Shown: positions 12,072-20,844 of the stretch, one piece after another
Layout: each line of letters opens with the position of its first letter
How positions within the stretch are numbered: the stretch's first letter is position 1
Assembly (NCBI GenBank): GCA_002682825.1
Contig: NOKP01000028.1
Coordinates: 1-64,000, forward strand
Direction: 5' to 3'
From: Neonectria sp. B-13
Lineage: Eukaryota; Ascomycota; Sordariomycetes; Hypocreales; Nectriaceae
DNA length: 64,000 nucleotides
Notes under the pieces: generated by a model
Databases searched by the model: none
What the model saw: the letters and a program-made list of their open reading frames with translations, nothing else
Told to the model about the DNA's origin: nothing
Position numbers and translations under genes: made by a program

Positions 12072-14006
12072 ATGAACAATACAGTCAGCGGCATCTACCC
12101 CAGTGATCAAATGAGACGATGGAACACCATAGCTCGCTATGGGTGGCCGGTCGTCATCAGCAGCAGCACCTGGGCAATCACCGTTGCTTTAATAGCTCTC
12201 CTATACCAAGCAGTCGCGGTGCGACTCTTTCTGCCATACACCATGGCTCTCTTCTCACTTCTTTCTGAAGATCACCGAGAGTGGGATGTCGACCAGTTCA
12301 GAGTGGCCATGGCGAACACGACGAGCCCTCTTGGCGCACTGGTCAGTACGCCGGCCCAACGAAGCCTGTTTAGCAGTTGGCGCAAAAGGCACCGCCAGGC
12401 CGGGGGTATTGCTTTGCTTTGGCTCCTCGGTGCCATAGTATTGACTATATTCCCCTTCCTTCTGCCTCTGGCTCTGGCCAGGGGAATTCCTGTGGTCCAA
12501 GGGGTTCCTGGCTCAGTTGAGTTTTGCAGTCCGATGCTTAATTTCAGCACTTGGATGGCTTCAGCCCATTACGACAAGTTGCTCTCTCTAGACATGATGC
12601 GGTCTGTCGACGCGCATGGATACAATTTTAGCGCCACGAATGCCACGTCTGTCGGCCTCCCCCATGACAAAGACCGGGTCGTGATCTCTTCCGACTGTCC
12701 AAACTGGGCGCCCGTCTGCGAGCGGAATAATTCATTGCGAGTTGATATCGACTTCTGGGTAAAGCAATCCGATTCGGGTGTTGCCAGCAAAACAGCGTCC
12801 GAAAATGCCGAATTCGGCGTACTGAACACCTGCTATAAGCTGCAAGGTCGCAGCAAACTCCTTCAGAAGAGGGCAGACGGGGCGGATACATACGGACTGC
12901 TCTATGGCACAGCGAGTACCACTAACGGAACTCCGTATGTGACCGAGGAGTTCACCCCTGCAGAGAGGTTTGGATACGGCTACAATTTATTCGCCTACTT
13001 CAATACGACTAGGAAGTCGCGACAGTCCGTCTGGGAGCCCAATAGTACACTGGCCCACGACGGCGATCTGACAATTCTCTTCTACCATATTGGCAACATT
13101 CTGAGCCCAGGTCCAAGCGATGATCCGGTCTTTGGGACCACCAGCGCATCTATTCATGGCAGTAAGACGTATATCTACACTCACGGAATCATACCAGTTA
13201 TATGCAACACGAGCTATGCCTACTGCCCCGGCCAAGACGGAGATTGCGTTTCTCTGAGAGGCAATGATGCGGTTAGTGAATATGTGTACAAGCATGAGAA
13301 TTCCAGTAATAGGGCAAGTCTGGGCTTCCTCGAACTCATGTGGATTAATACATGGATCCCATTGTTTCACGTCATCACTGGCAGCAGCGAGTCGGTCTAT
13401 GCCAGCCGCACTCTATCCCTCGGATCGACGCAGCTGGCTCCACGGGAGATAAGCGGGCACGCTGAGCTTGTCCGTCTAGCCCTCACGAGTCGTATGTTGC
13501 TCCTCACTTCTGCCAACCGAGCCGTATCTGGCTGGCTCAAGTATGTCTCACCCGGTCTCCCAGTGTGGACTGTGGACGTGATGGAGGAGCAGCTAGCCAC
13601 GTGCCGGCTGACACTGATGGAGCAGCGGGGGAAGATTACAACATCAGCATGGGTGATCCTTATTGTTGTCCTTATTGGTGGCGTGCTCCTGCTTCTGTCT
13701 TTCACGGGTCCCTTGCTTCGTTATTTCCTTTGGAAGCGGTTGTGCGTCTTCACGATTCGATGGAGGCTACGTACGGCACCGCATTTGCACCGAATAGCAC
13801 TCGAGCGCGGAGACCCGAGTCTGTTCTGGCCAGGCGATGCAACGGACGAATGGCCGACTGGAAGGGGCTGTGCGGATAGGGTGGGATTGGTCGAGACTTT
13901 CACAGGATACCATGCCGTCTATGCACCTGACGCGCAGTTGAGATATGCGCCGAAGCATACCTCTAGGCGTGCAGATGAAATGGGCTTGACAGGGAGTTCA
14001 CTGTGA
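12072..14006 (+). CDS. Large membrane protein with glycosylated outer domain, unknown function
   Basis: A single-exon 644-aa ORF. The frame is open from 11967, but the first in-frame ATG is at 12072, which I take as the start. Predicted helices: about residues 25-50 (ISSSTWAITVALIALLYQAV), 109-137 (ALLWLLGAIVLTIFPFLLPL) and 523-548 (WVILIVVLIGGVLLLLSF). Between the second and third lies a domain of about 385 residues rich in N-x-S/T sequons (NFST, NFSA, NATS, NNS, NTT, NST, NTS, NSSN) and cysteines, so it probably faces the cell exterior or ER lumen. The ~95-residue tail would be cytosolic. I do not recognise the family. Undamaged, with normal codon use despite decayed neighbours on both sides. 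Confidence 0.8.
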   Translation: MNNTVSGIYPSDQMRRWNTIARYGWPVVISSSTWAITVALIALLYQAVAVRLFLPYTMALFSLLSEDHREWDVDQFRVAMANTTSPLGALVSTPAQRSLFSSWRKRHRQAGGIALLWLLGAIVLTIFPFLLPLALARGIPVVQGVPGSVEFCSPMLNFSTWMASAHYDKLLSLDMMRSVDAHGYNFSATNATSVGLPHDKDRVVISSDCPNWAPVCERNNSLRVDIDFWVKQSDSGVASKTASENAEFGVLNTCYKLQGRSKLLQKRADGADTYGLLYGTASTTNGTPYVTEEFTPAERFGYGYNLFAYFNTTRKSRQSVWEPNSTLAHDGDLTILFYHIGNILSPGPSDDPVFGTTSASIHGSKTYIYTHGIIPVICNTSYAYCPGQDGDCVSLRGNDAVSEYVYKHENSSNRASLGFLELMWINTWIPLFHVITGSSESVYASRTLSLGSTQLAPREISGHAELVRLALTSRMLLLTSANRAVSGWLKYVSPGLPVWTVDVMEEQLATCRLTLMEQRGKITTSAWVILIVVLIGGVLLLLSFTGPLLRYFLWKRLCVFTIRWRLRTAPHLHRIALERGDPSLFWPGDATDEWPTGRGCADRVGLVETFTGYHAVYAPDAQLRYAPKHTSRRADEMGLTGSSL

Positions 14007-14229
14007 GGGTAGAGAGCCCAACGAAGGGGTTATGGGGATGTGAGCATAGTAGAGTGGGAAGCTTGACACGCGTGTTCGTCACTATCAGCGGCACAAATGT
14101 GGAGGAACTCTAAAGGGACATGTTAGGGCTTTCAGTCACAGTAGTCTGGGATATAAGAAGAGGACAAGATCGGTCGTGATATTAGCTTTAGATTGGGTAT
14201 TGAGCTCGAGCGGCTATTGTGTATATATT

Positions 14230-14814
14230 TTACCACTTATGGAAACTGTTAATAAGTATAGTGCTCTGGCCCTCGCAGAGCTCTCGTTTGCTATCTGCGA
14301 TACGATTATAGATATCTTGCTGGGTTGCAATGGTGTTTGAGTTCTGATGGATATAAGTCCTGATATCCTTTGGCGCTATCCCGGCATTTGTGAGGCTGCT
14401 GATTGTTGATCTATCCGTATCGGATAGTGTGCGATGCACTGGATGAGCAGACTGGTGCCAGCTTGGCCTATGGTTATGGAGAGCGAACTGGCTATCCGGA
14501 CGATATCTTGAAGTCCATATAGCCTTATTGAGGCTTTGCTTTGCAAGCACAGAGAACTAGCAGCTTGTGCCTCATGTACTTGTCTTCCGTTTTCGGTCTG
14601 TTGAGGCATCTGGAGGGTGGCAGGTACGATCACAAGTGAATGTAACTGTAAGCCTCCCAGTCTTCTCTTTATGGGACCTTCCAGTAACAAAGGCATAGCC
14701 CCGTGGCGCTGCCCAGGCATTGATCGCCTTAAATAAGCCATCTCGGGATGTATACTCGCATTCAGGAGGGAGACAATCATCTGGAAAATGAGTGGCCGCT
14801 TCAATTGGCTCCAT
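14230..14814 (-). pseudogene. MULE-type transposase N-terminal fragment with two stop codons
   Basis: Read from ATG 14814, this gives the DNA-binding head typical of fungal Mutator-like (FAR1/MULE) transposases: PPECEYTSRDGLFKAINAWA, then RGYAFVTGRSHK, CDR and RKRKTST. The same frame continues as LAKQSL, LHNHRPSWHQSAHP, HRTLSDTD and IATQQDIYNRIADSKRELCE. The halves are separated only by TGA (14574-14572) and TAG (14559-14557). These sit in the conserved 'R-G/T-x-C-Q-F-S-V' patch, where the ancestral codons were most likely CGA and CAG. Similarity ends at about 14230, so the DDE catalytic domain is absent. A dead transposon fragment. Confidence 0.85.
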
Positions 14815-14819
14815 TTTTC

Positions 14820-15599
14820 GGCATATAATAGATAGCTATCCAAAGGTAGCTTAGAGACTCAAGAGGTGCATAAAGGAGGCACGCGGCGTGTTCGCGTTGG
14901 CCATCAACGCTGACATAATCCTCACGGGTACCCGTGGCCCTATTGGGCCCCTTTCGTGACACTTGGCTCAGCGATTACAAGCAGCGACACGCAATAGTAG
15001 CACGCAGCGCTGCTACCAGTAGCTCGGCATTGAAACCACATGCCACGCAGCTCGGGCATCCAGGAGCCACCAGGTAGCCAGGCCTGATAAGATCTCTTAT
15101 CGCGATTCAAAGATACGGACCATCCCGCCTTGTTCTGGTCAACATGTGCCTCTTGAAAACGAGAATAAAATCATGACAGACAGCGATATGATGAAAATGA
15201 ATAGATGAGAATATTGTTTACGCTCTGAACTTTTGAATGATATAAGTTTTATCATCTTAGGTGCTTGTGTTGATTTCTCGTGGAAAGGAATAAGTCCCGC
15301 CAGGGCGCTGGCCCAACCCGACCCCTGAAACCAAACCCCCTGATCCCTGATCCCTGATTCACTGACTAAGTGATACGCATCTTTGACTGGGCCAATGACA
15401 TATTATACGCTCTCAATTCCTTCTCTGCCTTGACTGAGGCCCGGACTTCTTGGTTTGGCGATCTCGAGGAAGAGGGTGTGATCCGCATAGAGGGCGAGCT
15501 CGAATAGTGAATCCACGCCGGCGTCTTCTCGTATTTGGCTATTCAACACCCGCGGCAACGCCTCCCTAAGACATTGACCCGAGGCTATCATCGTCGCGC
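14820..15599. other. No recognisable gene
   Basis: Intergenic. A 72-aa minus ORF at 15403-15621 may be the continuation of the ankyrin relic next to it, but it shows no repeat motif. Confidence 0.45.
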
Positions 15600-15631
15600 G
15601 AGCAAACACCTTCCCCGCCAAAATAGCCCCG

Positions 15632-15832
15632 TCAACTTACGATTGCAGTCATCTTGAGCATCAGCAATAGTCTCGGGGAGTCGAAGGAATTAACAATGTC
15701 AACATGTCCGCTCTGTGATGCCGAATGGAGCGGCGTCCATCCGCCCCTATCCGCAATCGCGATATTGGCCTTTCTCGAGAAGCAGCCTGACCACCACCAC
15801 CACCTTCCCCTTAATTTAATTGTTCTTGGCAC
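15632..15832 (-). pseudogene. Ankyrin-repeat gene relic
   Basis: The minus strand encodes one clear ankyrin unit, ANIAIADRGGWTPLHSASQ followed by SGHVDIVN. Just upstream, another frame gives VVVRLLLEKG, the end of a preceding repeat. The join RLLLEKG|(A)NIAIADRGG needs a frame change, so the relic is frameshifted. Nothing convincing remains on either side. It is probably debris of a larger ankyrin gene like the one at 20.8-25.2 kb. Confidence 0.65.
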
Positions 15833-15839
15833 TTGCTGT

Positions 15840-16330
15840 TAGTGCACGCACCCTGAATACCGCCAAAACTTAACAGCCGCCAAAACATCCAACTCCCACG
15901 CAGTCGCTGGTCCCGCGATCGCCCAAGGCTCTGAACCCCCAGCTACACTGTATTCTCTTCACTCAATTTGACAATAAATCAGGAAGAATGGCTCTCATTA
16001 CCTATAGCTTAGTCTAACTACCAAGATAAATTGATAATTCAGTGTAATCAAAGTTCTATTATATGCATTAGATAGCCAACATCTTACACCTACCTATGAT
16101 AACCAATAGTATCATTGTATTCCCTTGAAGTGGTTTCCAGCTCTGCAACCTATGGCCCAGCCAATCTATTAACCACACCAATTACCCCCCCNCCCCCCCC
16201 CCCCCCCCCCCCCCCCCCCTTCCAAGAGCAGCCCATTGCTGTTTCCATTGAGACTAAGAAGTCAGGCAGGGACCTTACTAATGTTATTGTAAGGGCTAAG
16301 CTGGTCTTTGGGGTTGTGGTTAGGGCTAAG
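15840..16330. other. Transition region with poly-C run containing an N
   Basis: No gene. 16185-16219 is an almost pure C run with an ambiguous base at 16192, probably an unresolved homopolymer in the assembly. Its true length is uncertain. Confidence 0.7.
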
Positions 16331-16347
16331 AATTAGAGCTACCTACT

Positions 16348-16560
16348 GATATAAATTTTACCCCTAAGGGTAAAACCCTAAGTATACTCCTTATTGCTTA
16401 CTTAGTTTTACCTTTAAGGGTAAAAATAGATATAATAATAATAGATAGTCTATACTAATAGAAAGATAATATACTTAGATATAAATCTTACCCCTAGAAG
16501 TAAAAGCCTAAGTATACTTTAAACTATCTACTTAGTTTTACTCCTAGAGGTAAAAATAAG
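16348..16560. repeat. Two 130-bp-spaced repeats carrying TTTTACC...GGGTAAAA palindromes
   Basis: 16348-16427 and 16478-16560 are diverged direct copies. Each carries two imperfect palindromes of the form TTTTACC-n-GGGTAAAA, for example TTTTACCCCTAAGGGTAAAA at about 16356. Four related palindromes therefore lie within about 210 bp. Origin unknown; possibly the ends of a small inverted-repeat element. Confidence 0.6.
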
Positions 16561-17514
16561 TAATAATAGAAGGACTATATTTATCTTAAAGGCTTATCTA
16601 AGCTTCTCTCAATTTTTGCCTCTAGCCACTATTGCTCAATAACCTTTCAGTAAAAGGTTATATTAGATTGGATTATGTATACATTATCTCTAGGGTGGTT
16701 ATATAACTACCTTGGTAGTCAACAGACAGCTCACCTAACCCTTGCCAGCTATAACCCGAACAGGAAGGCAGTCAAGGAAAGGAGATATCCCTTGAACACT
16801 ATAGAGATAGCCTAGGGGGGCAAGGACAGATATAATACAAGTCATCTGAGTGCCACACTAGTTTTTCTAATAGCAATTGCCTACTGGAGACGCTTCCATT
16901 GTCTATCCTAGTAGTATTGCTATATACTTAAGTATCTATAACCTCTCCTGAAACTGCGCTAATGTGTGGCTATATGCCTATATGGTTCTAGCCCTATATA
17001 GGTTTATATTATTACTACTGCTACTATTGGATACCTACTCTTATTGTCTTATTATAGACTCTAGTATCTACTATAGTACCTAATCCTTGCCTTTGCCTAG
17101 CTATTTATTCTAATTGTTTTATAAGAATTAGTACTTAACCTAGTCCTTACTATAGTTATCTTTAAGCTTGGATTACTTAATCTATAGTAGCCCCTTTAAT
17201 CTTTCTACCTCTATTATTATTAGCTGCCTAAGTAAACCCTTAGCCTTCTTAATAAGTATATATAATATTTTAGATAACTACTTTATACTAAATTTAATCT
17301 ATTAATATTTAATCTAATTATTATCCTAATTAATACTATTACTTATTAATATATTAAACTATATATACTTATTATATATATAGGAATTATAAATTCAATC
17401 TATTAGTATTAATTATACTTTTAGCTTCTTATTAATCTATATTATAAACTATTATACTTTAGCTTATATAATTATAAATAATTTACTTAATTAGTTATAT
17501 ACTTTCTTCTTTAC

Positions 17515-17630
17515 TATTGAAACTACTATTTGGACTACTGTTTCTGCCTATCTACAATTGCACTAAATCACATGTTTCCTTTGCTTAAGCTTAACAGGGG
17601 GATAGATCTTTGGATTTTGAACCTAATTAT
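17515..17630 (+). repeat. Repeat C segment, plus orientation
   Basis: Matches the reverse complement of about 19690-19805 (the shared core includes TTTCCTTTGCTT and GGATAGATCTTTGGATTTTG), with RIP-type differences. It appears separated from the rest of its element at 18838-19105 by inserted repeat B. Confidence 0.65.
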
Positions 17631-17765
17631 TAACTTTTACCCCTTCTAGCTTCCTAGAACTCCCTCTACCAAATCCCTTTATATAGCTTTATAACTAATA
17701 TTAGAGATAACTAGATTCTCTTGCTTTCTAATACAGTTATTACTCCTTTAGTTATAGGTTGATTA

Positions 17766-18313
17766 GTATGGTAGGGGCTAAGGGCTAAGTGAGCTAGCTG
17801 GTTGCTAGTAAGGATGTAATTGGATGTGGAAGGGGGCAGCCATAAGGGAGGTTAAGAAGGGAAGGAGGGAAGGGGTTTTTCTTTTCATTATTATCTTAAG
17901 AGATAAAGACTTAAGAGCTTCTTACTATAGAGAGATAAGAGAGATAAGCTTATTGAGCTTAAAGCTCAAGTCTTTATCTTTGTTTACTAAGAAAGAATTC
18001 TATAATTATATTCAAATCTTTACTCAATTCTAGATTAAACCTCTATCTTCTATAATACTAATTATTAAGCTAACTATAGGCTTTTTTAATGCCTTATTAA
18101 CATTCTTTCCTACTTTTAACTTAATAATTAACCTTATAAGATACTTCCCTATTAGGAGATACTAAACACTAGACTGCTAGACTATATATATACTATCTAG
18201 TATAGCCTTAGGCTAACTAACTAAGATACCTATGTAATACATATCTAAGTACTTTACTAAGGGACTATTATCCATTTAGGGTATTGTTTCTTGTCTCTTT
18301 CCACTATCAAATT
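17766..18313 (+). mobile_element. Dispersed repeat B, RIP-mutated copy
   Basis: Full-length match, in opposite orientation, to 6586-7135. Compared with that copy, CAG, CGA and similar sites are converted to TA-rich forms, for example CACATACGCGCTGTCTGG to TATATATACTATCTAG. Indels are very few. Typical RIP outcome. Confidence 0.75.
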
Positions 18314-18837
18314 AGTATAATATTACTTATTAGCTATATAACCTATAAGATATAGTTATTATGCTTTAGACTATTAATAAACCTCTTTTCTATATTAGTA
18401 GTATTACTATTCCTTTCTAGCTTTAAAGCTAGCCCCTTTAAAAAGACCTATTCTATTATAATCTATTAGGCTATTACTTTATTAAGCTAGATTCTATCTT
18501 ATAATAGAATATAATAACTAAAGACTATTAATTAGACTAATTCTTTAGCCTTAAGGTATTAATTAGTTTTAATCTCTTTTATATCTTATAAGTTAAACTT
18601 TTAAACTATAATTTATAGCTTAGAAATAAGGCTTAGATCTACTTAAAATAGGCTATATAGGTTATATAAGAGCTTATAGGTATAGCTTAATAAGGGCTTA
18701 CTAGGCTATAGTATAATTCAGAAGGAAGCAGTTATTTTATATAATTGATTATATGATTATTATATTATATAAAAGGTTGAATAGAATGTAAAAAGGTAAC
18801 CTAAAAAGTATAAAGCCTTATAGGCTAGGCTTTTATC

Positions 18838-19105
18838 CTAAGGGATTTTAGCCTTTTCTAAGATTTAGCTTTTCTAAGGTCTAGCTTTTCCAAGATCTAG
18901 CTTTTCTAAGATTTAGCTTTTCTAGCTGATTAGGGTAGTAAAACTTATACCTTAACTTTACAGTAGAAACCTTTATCTTCTTAAGTTATTATTACCTTAA
19001 GCTTAAGTATTAAGCCTATTATACTATTATTTTTTCTATTTTCTTTTATACTATTTAACCTTTAACCCCTTCTCTAGGTATATACTACTAAGGACTATTA
19101 TATTT
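18838..19105 (+). repeat. Repeat C, plus copy with 16-bp tandem units
   Basis: Contains four consecutive 16-bp units of the CTTTTCTAAGATTTAG type (18853-18916) and then a unique tail. The reverse complement of 19445-19700 matches it throughout. The two copies therefore form a head-to-head pair around a centre of about 340 bp. LTR-like or MITE-like; not classified. Confidence 0.7.
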
Positions 19106-19244
19106 AAATAAAGCTAGTTAGTATTTATTACTAGGTAATATACTTAAAGGTTAGCTATAGAAAGAAGTAATAAGCTATATAATTAGACTTTTAAAGAGAT
19201 AATAGTTATAGATAAGATAGAAAGGTATTATCTACTAATAGGAA

Positions 19245-19370
19245 TATTATTTATCTTAAGACTTTATTATATTAGCTTATAAAAACTAATAATAATACTA
19301 TTTATCTTAAGACTTTATTATATTAGCTTATAAAAACTAATAAATATATATCTATCTTAATACTTTATTA
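19245..19370. repeat. 51-bp tandem repeat
   Basis: Units starting at 19245 and 19296 (TATTATTTATCTTAAG / TACTATTTATCTTAAG, then ACTTTATTATATTAGC) are 51 bp apart and nearly identical. A third, diverged unit starts at about 19347. One more copy with flank lies at about 20229-20290. Confidence 0.65.
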
Positions 19371-19444
19371 TCTTATAGATACTATTACTTATATTAAACT
19401 TTATTAATAAAATATATATATTAGTATATAATAATTAAAATTTA

Positions 19445-19805
19445 GATATAATAGTCCTTAGTAGTATATACCTAGAGAAGAGGCTAAAGGTTAAATAGTA
19501 TAAAAGAAAATAGAAAAAATAATAGTATAATAGGCTTAATACCTAAGCCTAAGGCAATAATAACTCAAGGAGATAAAAGTTTCTACTATAAAGTTAAGGT
19601 ATAAGTTTTGCTGCCCTAATCAGCTGGAAAAGCTAGATCTTGGAAAAGCTAGATCTTGGAAAAGCTAGATCTTAGAAAAGCTAGATCTTAGAAAAGCAAA
19701 ATCCAAAGATCTATCCCCCCTGTTAAGCTCAAGCAAAGGAAACACGTGATTCAGTGCAATCACAGATAAGCAGAAATAGTAGTTCAAATAGTAGTTTTAA
19801 CAGTA
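19445..19805 (-). repeat. Repeat C, minus copy with 16-bp tandem units
   Basis: Four 16-bp units GGAAAAGCTAGATCTT (19626, 19642, 19658, 19674) plus a partial fifth. This copy keeps more C/G than the plus copy and includes the end segment matching 17515-17630. Read on the minus strand, the whole element is about 360 bp. Confidence 0.7.
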
Positions 19806-20527
19806 ATAATAATTAAAATAAAAGAGATTATCTTAAAGAATAGGAAAAAAGGATTAGAATAGAGATTAAGTAAGCTATAAGAAGGGGATTAAGAATAGAA
19901 AAAAGAGATTAGATTAATTAAAAGGTATATAATAAAAAAGAATTAAAAGATTTAACTAAAAGTAATACTAACTATAATAATAGCTTTATTACCTTAAGTA
20001 AAGTAAAAGATAAAGTATTAATAAGATAAGTAATAAAGTCTATAGAAAGAAAGAGTATACTAAAGAGTCTTATATTAAAAGATTATTATAATCTATTATA
20101 TTATCTAAAGAAATTAGGCAAATAAATAAAAACTATCTTTTAATAACTCTTATATTAAAGGACTATTACCTAAGGACTAAGAACTTATACCTATTTTATA
20201 ATCTAAGAAACTAAGCTATATATATTAATAGGAATACTATTTATCTTAAGACTCTATTATATTAGCTTATAGAAATCTAATAAAAATACTATCTATTTTA
20301 AGATTAAATTCTATTAGTATATATTAATATTATTAATAAAAATACTAAATATATTCTTTTTAATATATAAATTATTATTTTATAATTAAACTATAATAAA
20401 ATAACTTTAATATAGAATACTATCTATTTATAATATTAAAAGATTATATATTCTATAAGAGTATATTTATTATACTTATCTCTATTAATTAATATCTATT
20501 TTACCTTATACATTAGTATTATTATAT

Positions 20528-20622
20528 TTCTATGCATTTTTCTCTCTGTTTTTACTGCCCACTTAGAATTATACTAAGTCCTATGATATACAATCCTAAC
20601 CCTAACCCTAGAACTACCTCTG
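20528..20622. repeat. Dispersed repeat A, RIP-mutated copy
   Basis: Aligns without gaps to 1-100. RIP has turned CCTGACCCTGACCCTAG (68-84) into CCTAACCCTAACCCTAG (20595-20611), which mimics fungal telomere repeats by accident. Confidence 0.8.
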
Positions 20623-20844
20623 ATTTCTTTACACTTGCCTTTGGTTTTGCTTTTAGGGTAGAATGGATATTATACTCTATTATCCTTATTTAATCATACA
20701 TAATACCCACTACTAAGACCTCTGTACTATAAACCTACCTATCGACGCAGAGTTCCCCCTATAGTATCTACCCTCTCTAGGTAGCCTGTGGTATACCTCT
20801 TACCCTTCTATCGAGCCGACGCAGTCTCGGCTGCTGTACGCGTC

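Larger units (their letters stand above)
16331..20640. repeat. AT-rich RIP-degraded block (composite of repeats A, B, C and others)
   Basis: About 4.3 kb of TA-rich sequence with no functional frame. It contains RIP-mutated copies of repeat B (17766-18313) and repeat A (20528-20622), opposing copies of repeat C, and tandem repeats. The mix suggests nested insertions that were then RIPed. Confidence 0.8.

Noticed and set aside
16115..16336. Pro-rich ORF across the poly-C run
   Set aside because: Its proline tract is the homopolymer with an N; not a gene.
20595..20611. CCCTAACCCTAA telomere-like repeat
   Set aside because: The less mutated copy at 68-84 reads CCTGACCCTGACC, so the telomere-like form is a RIP product, not an interstitial telomere.
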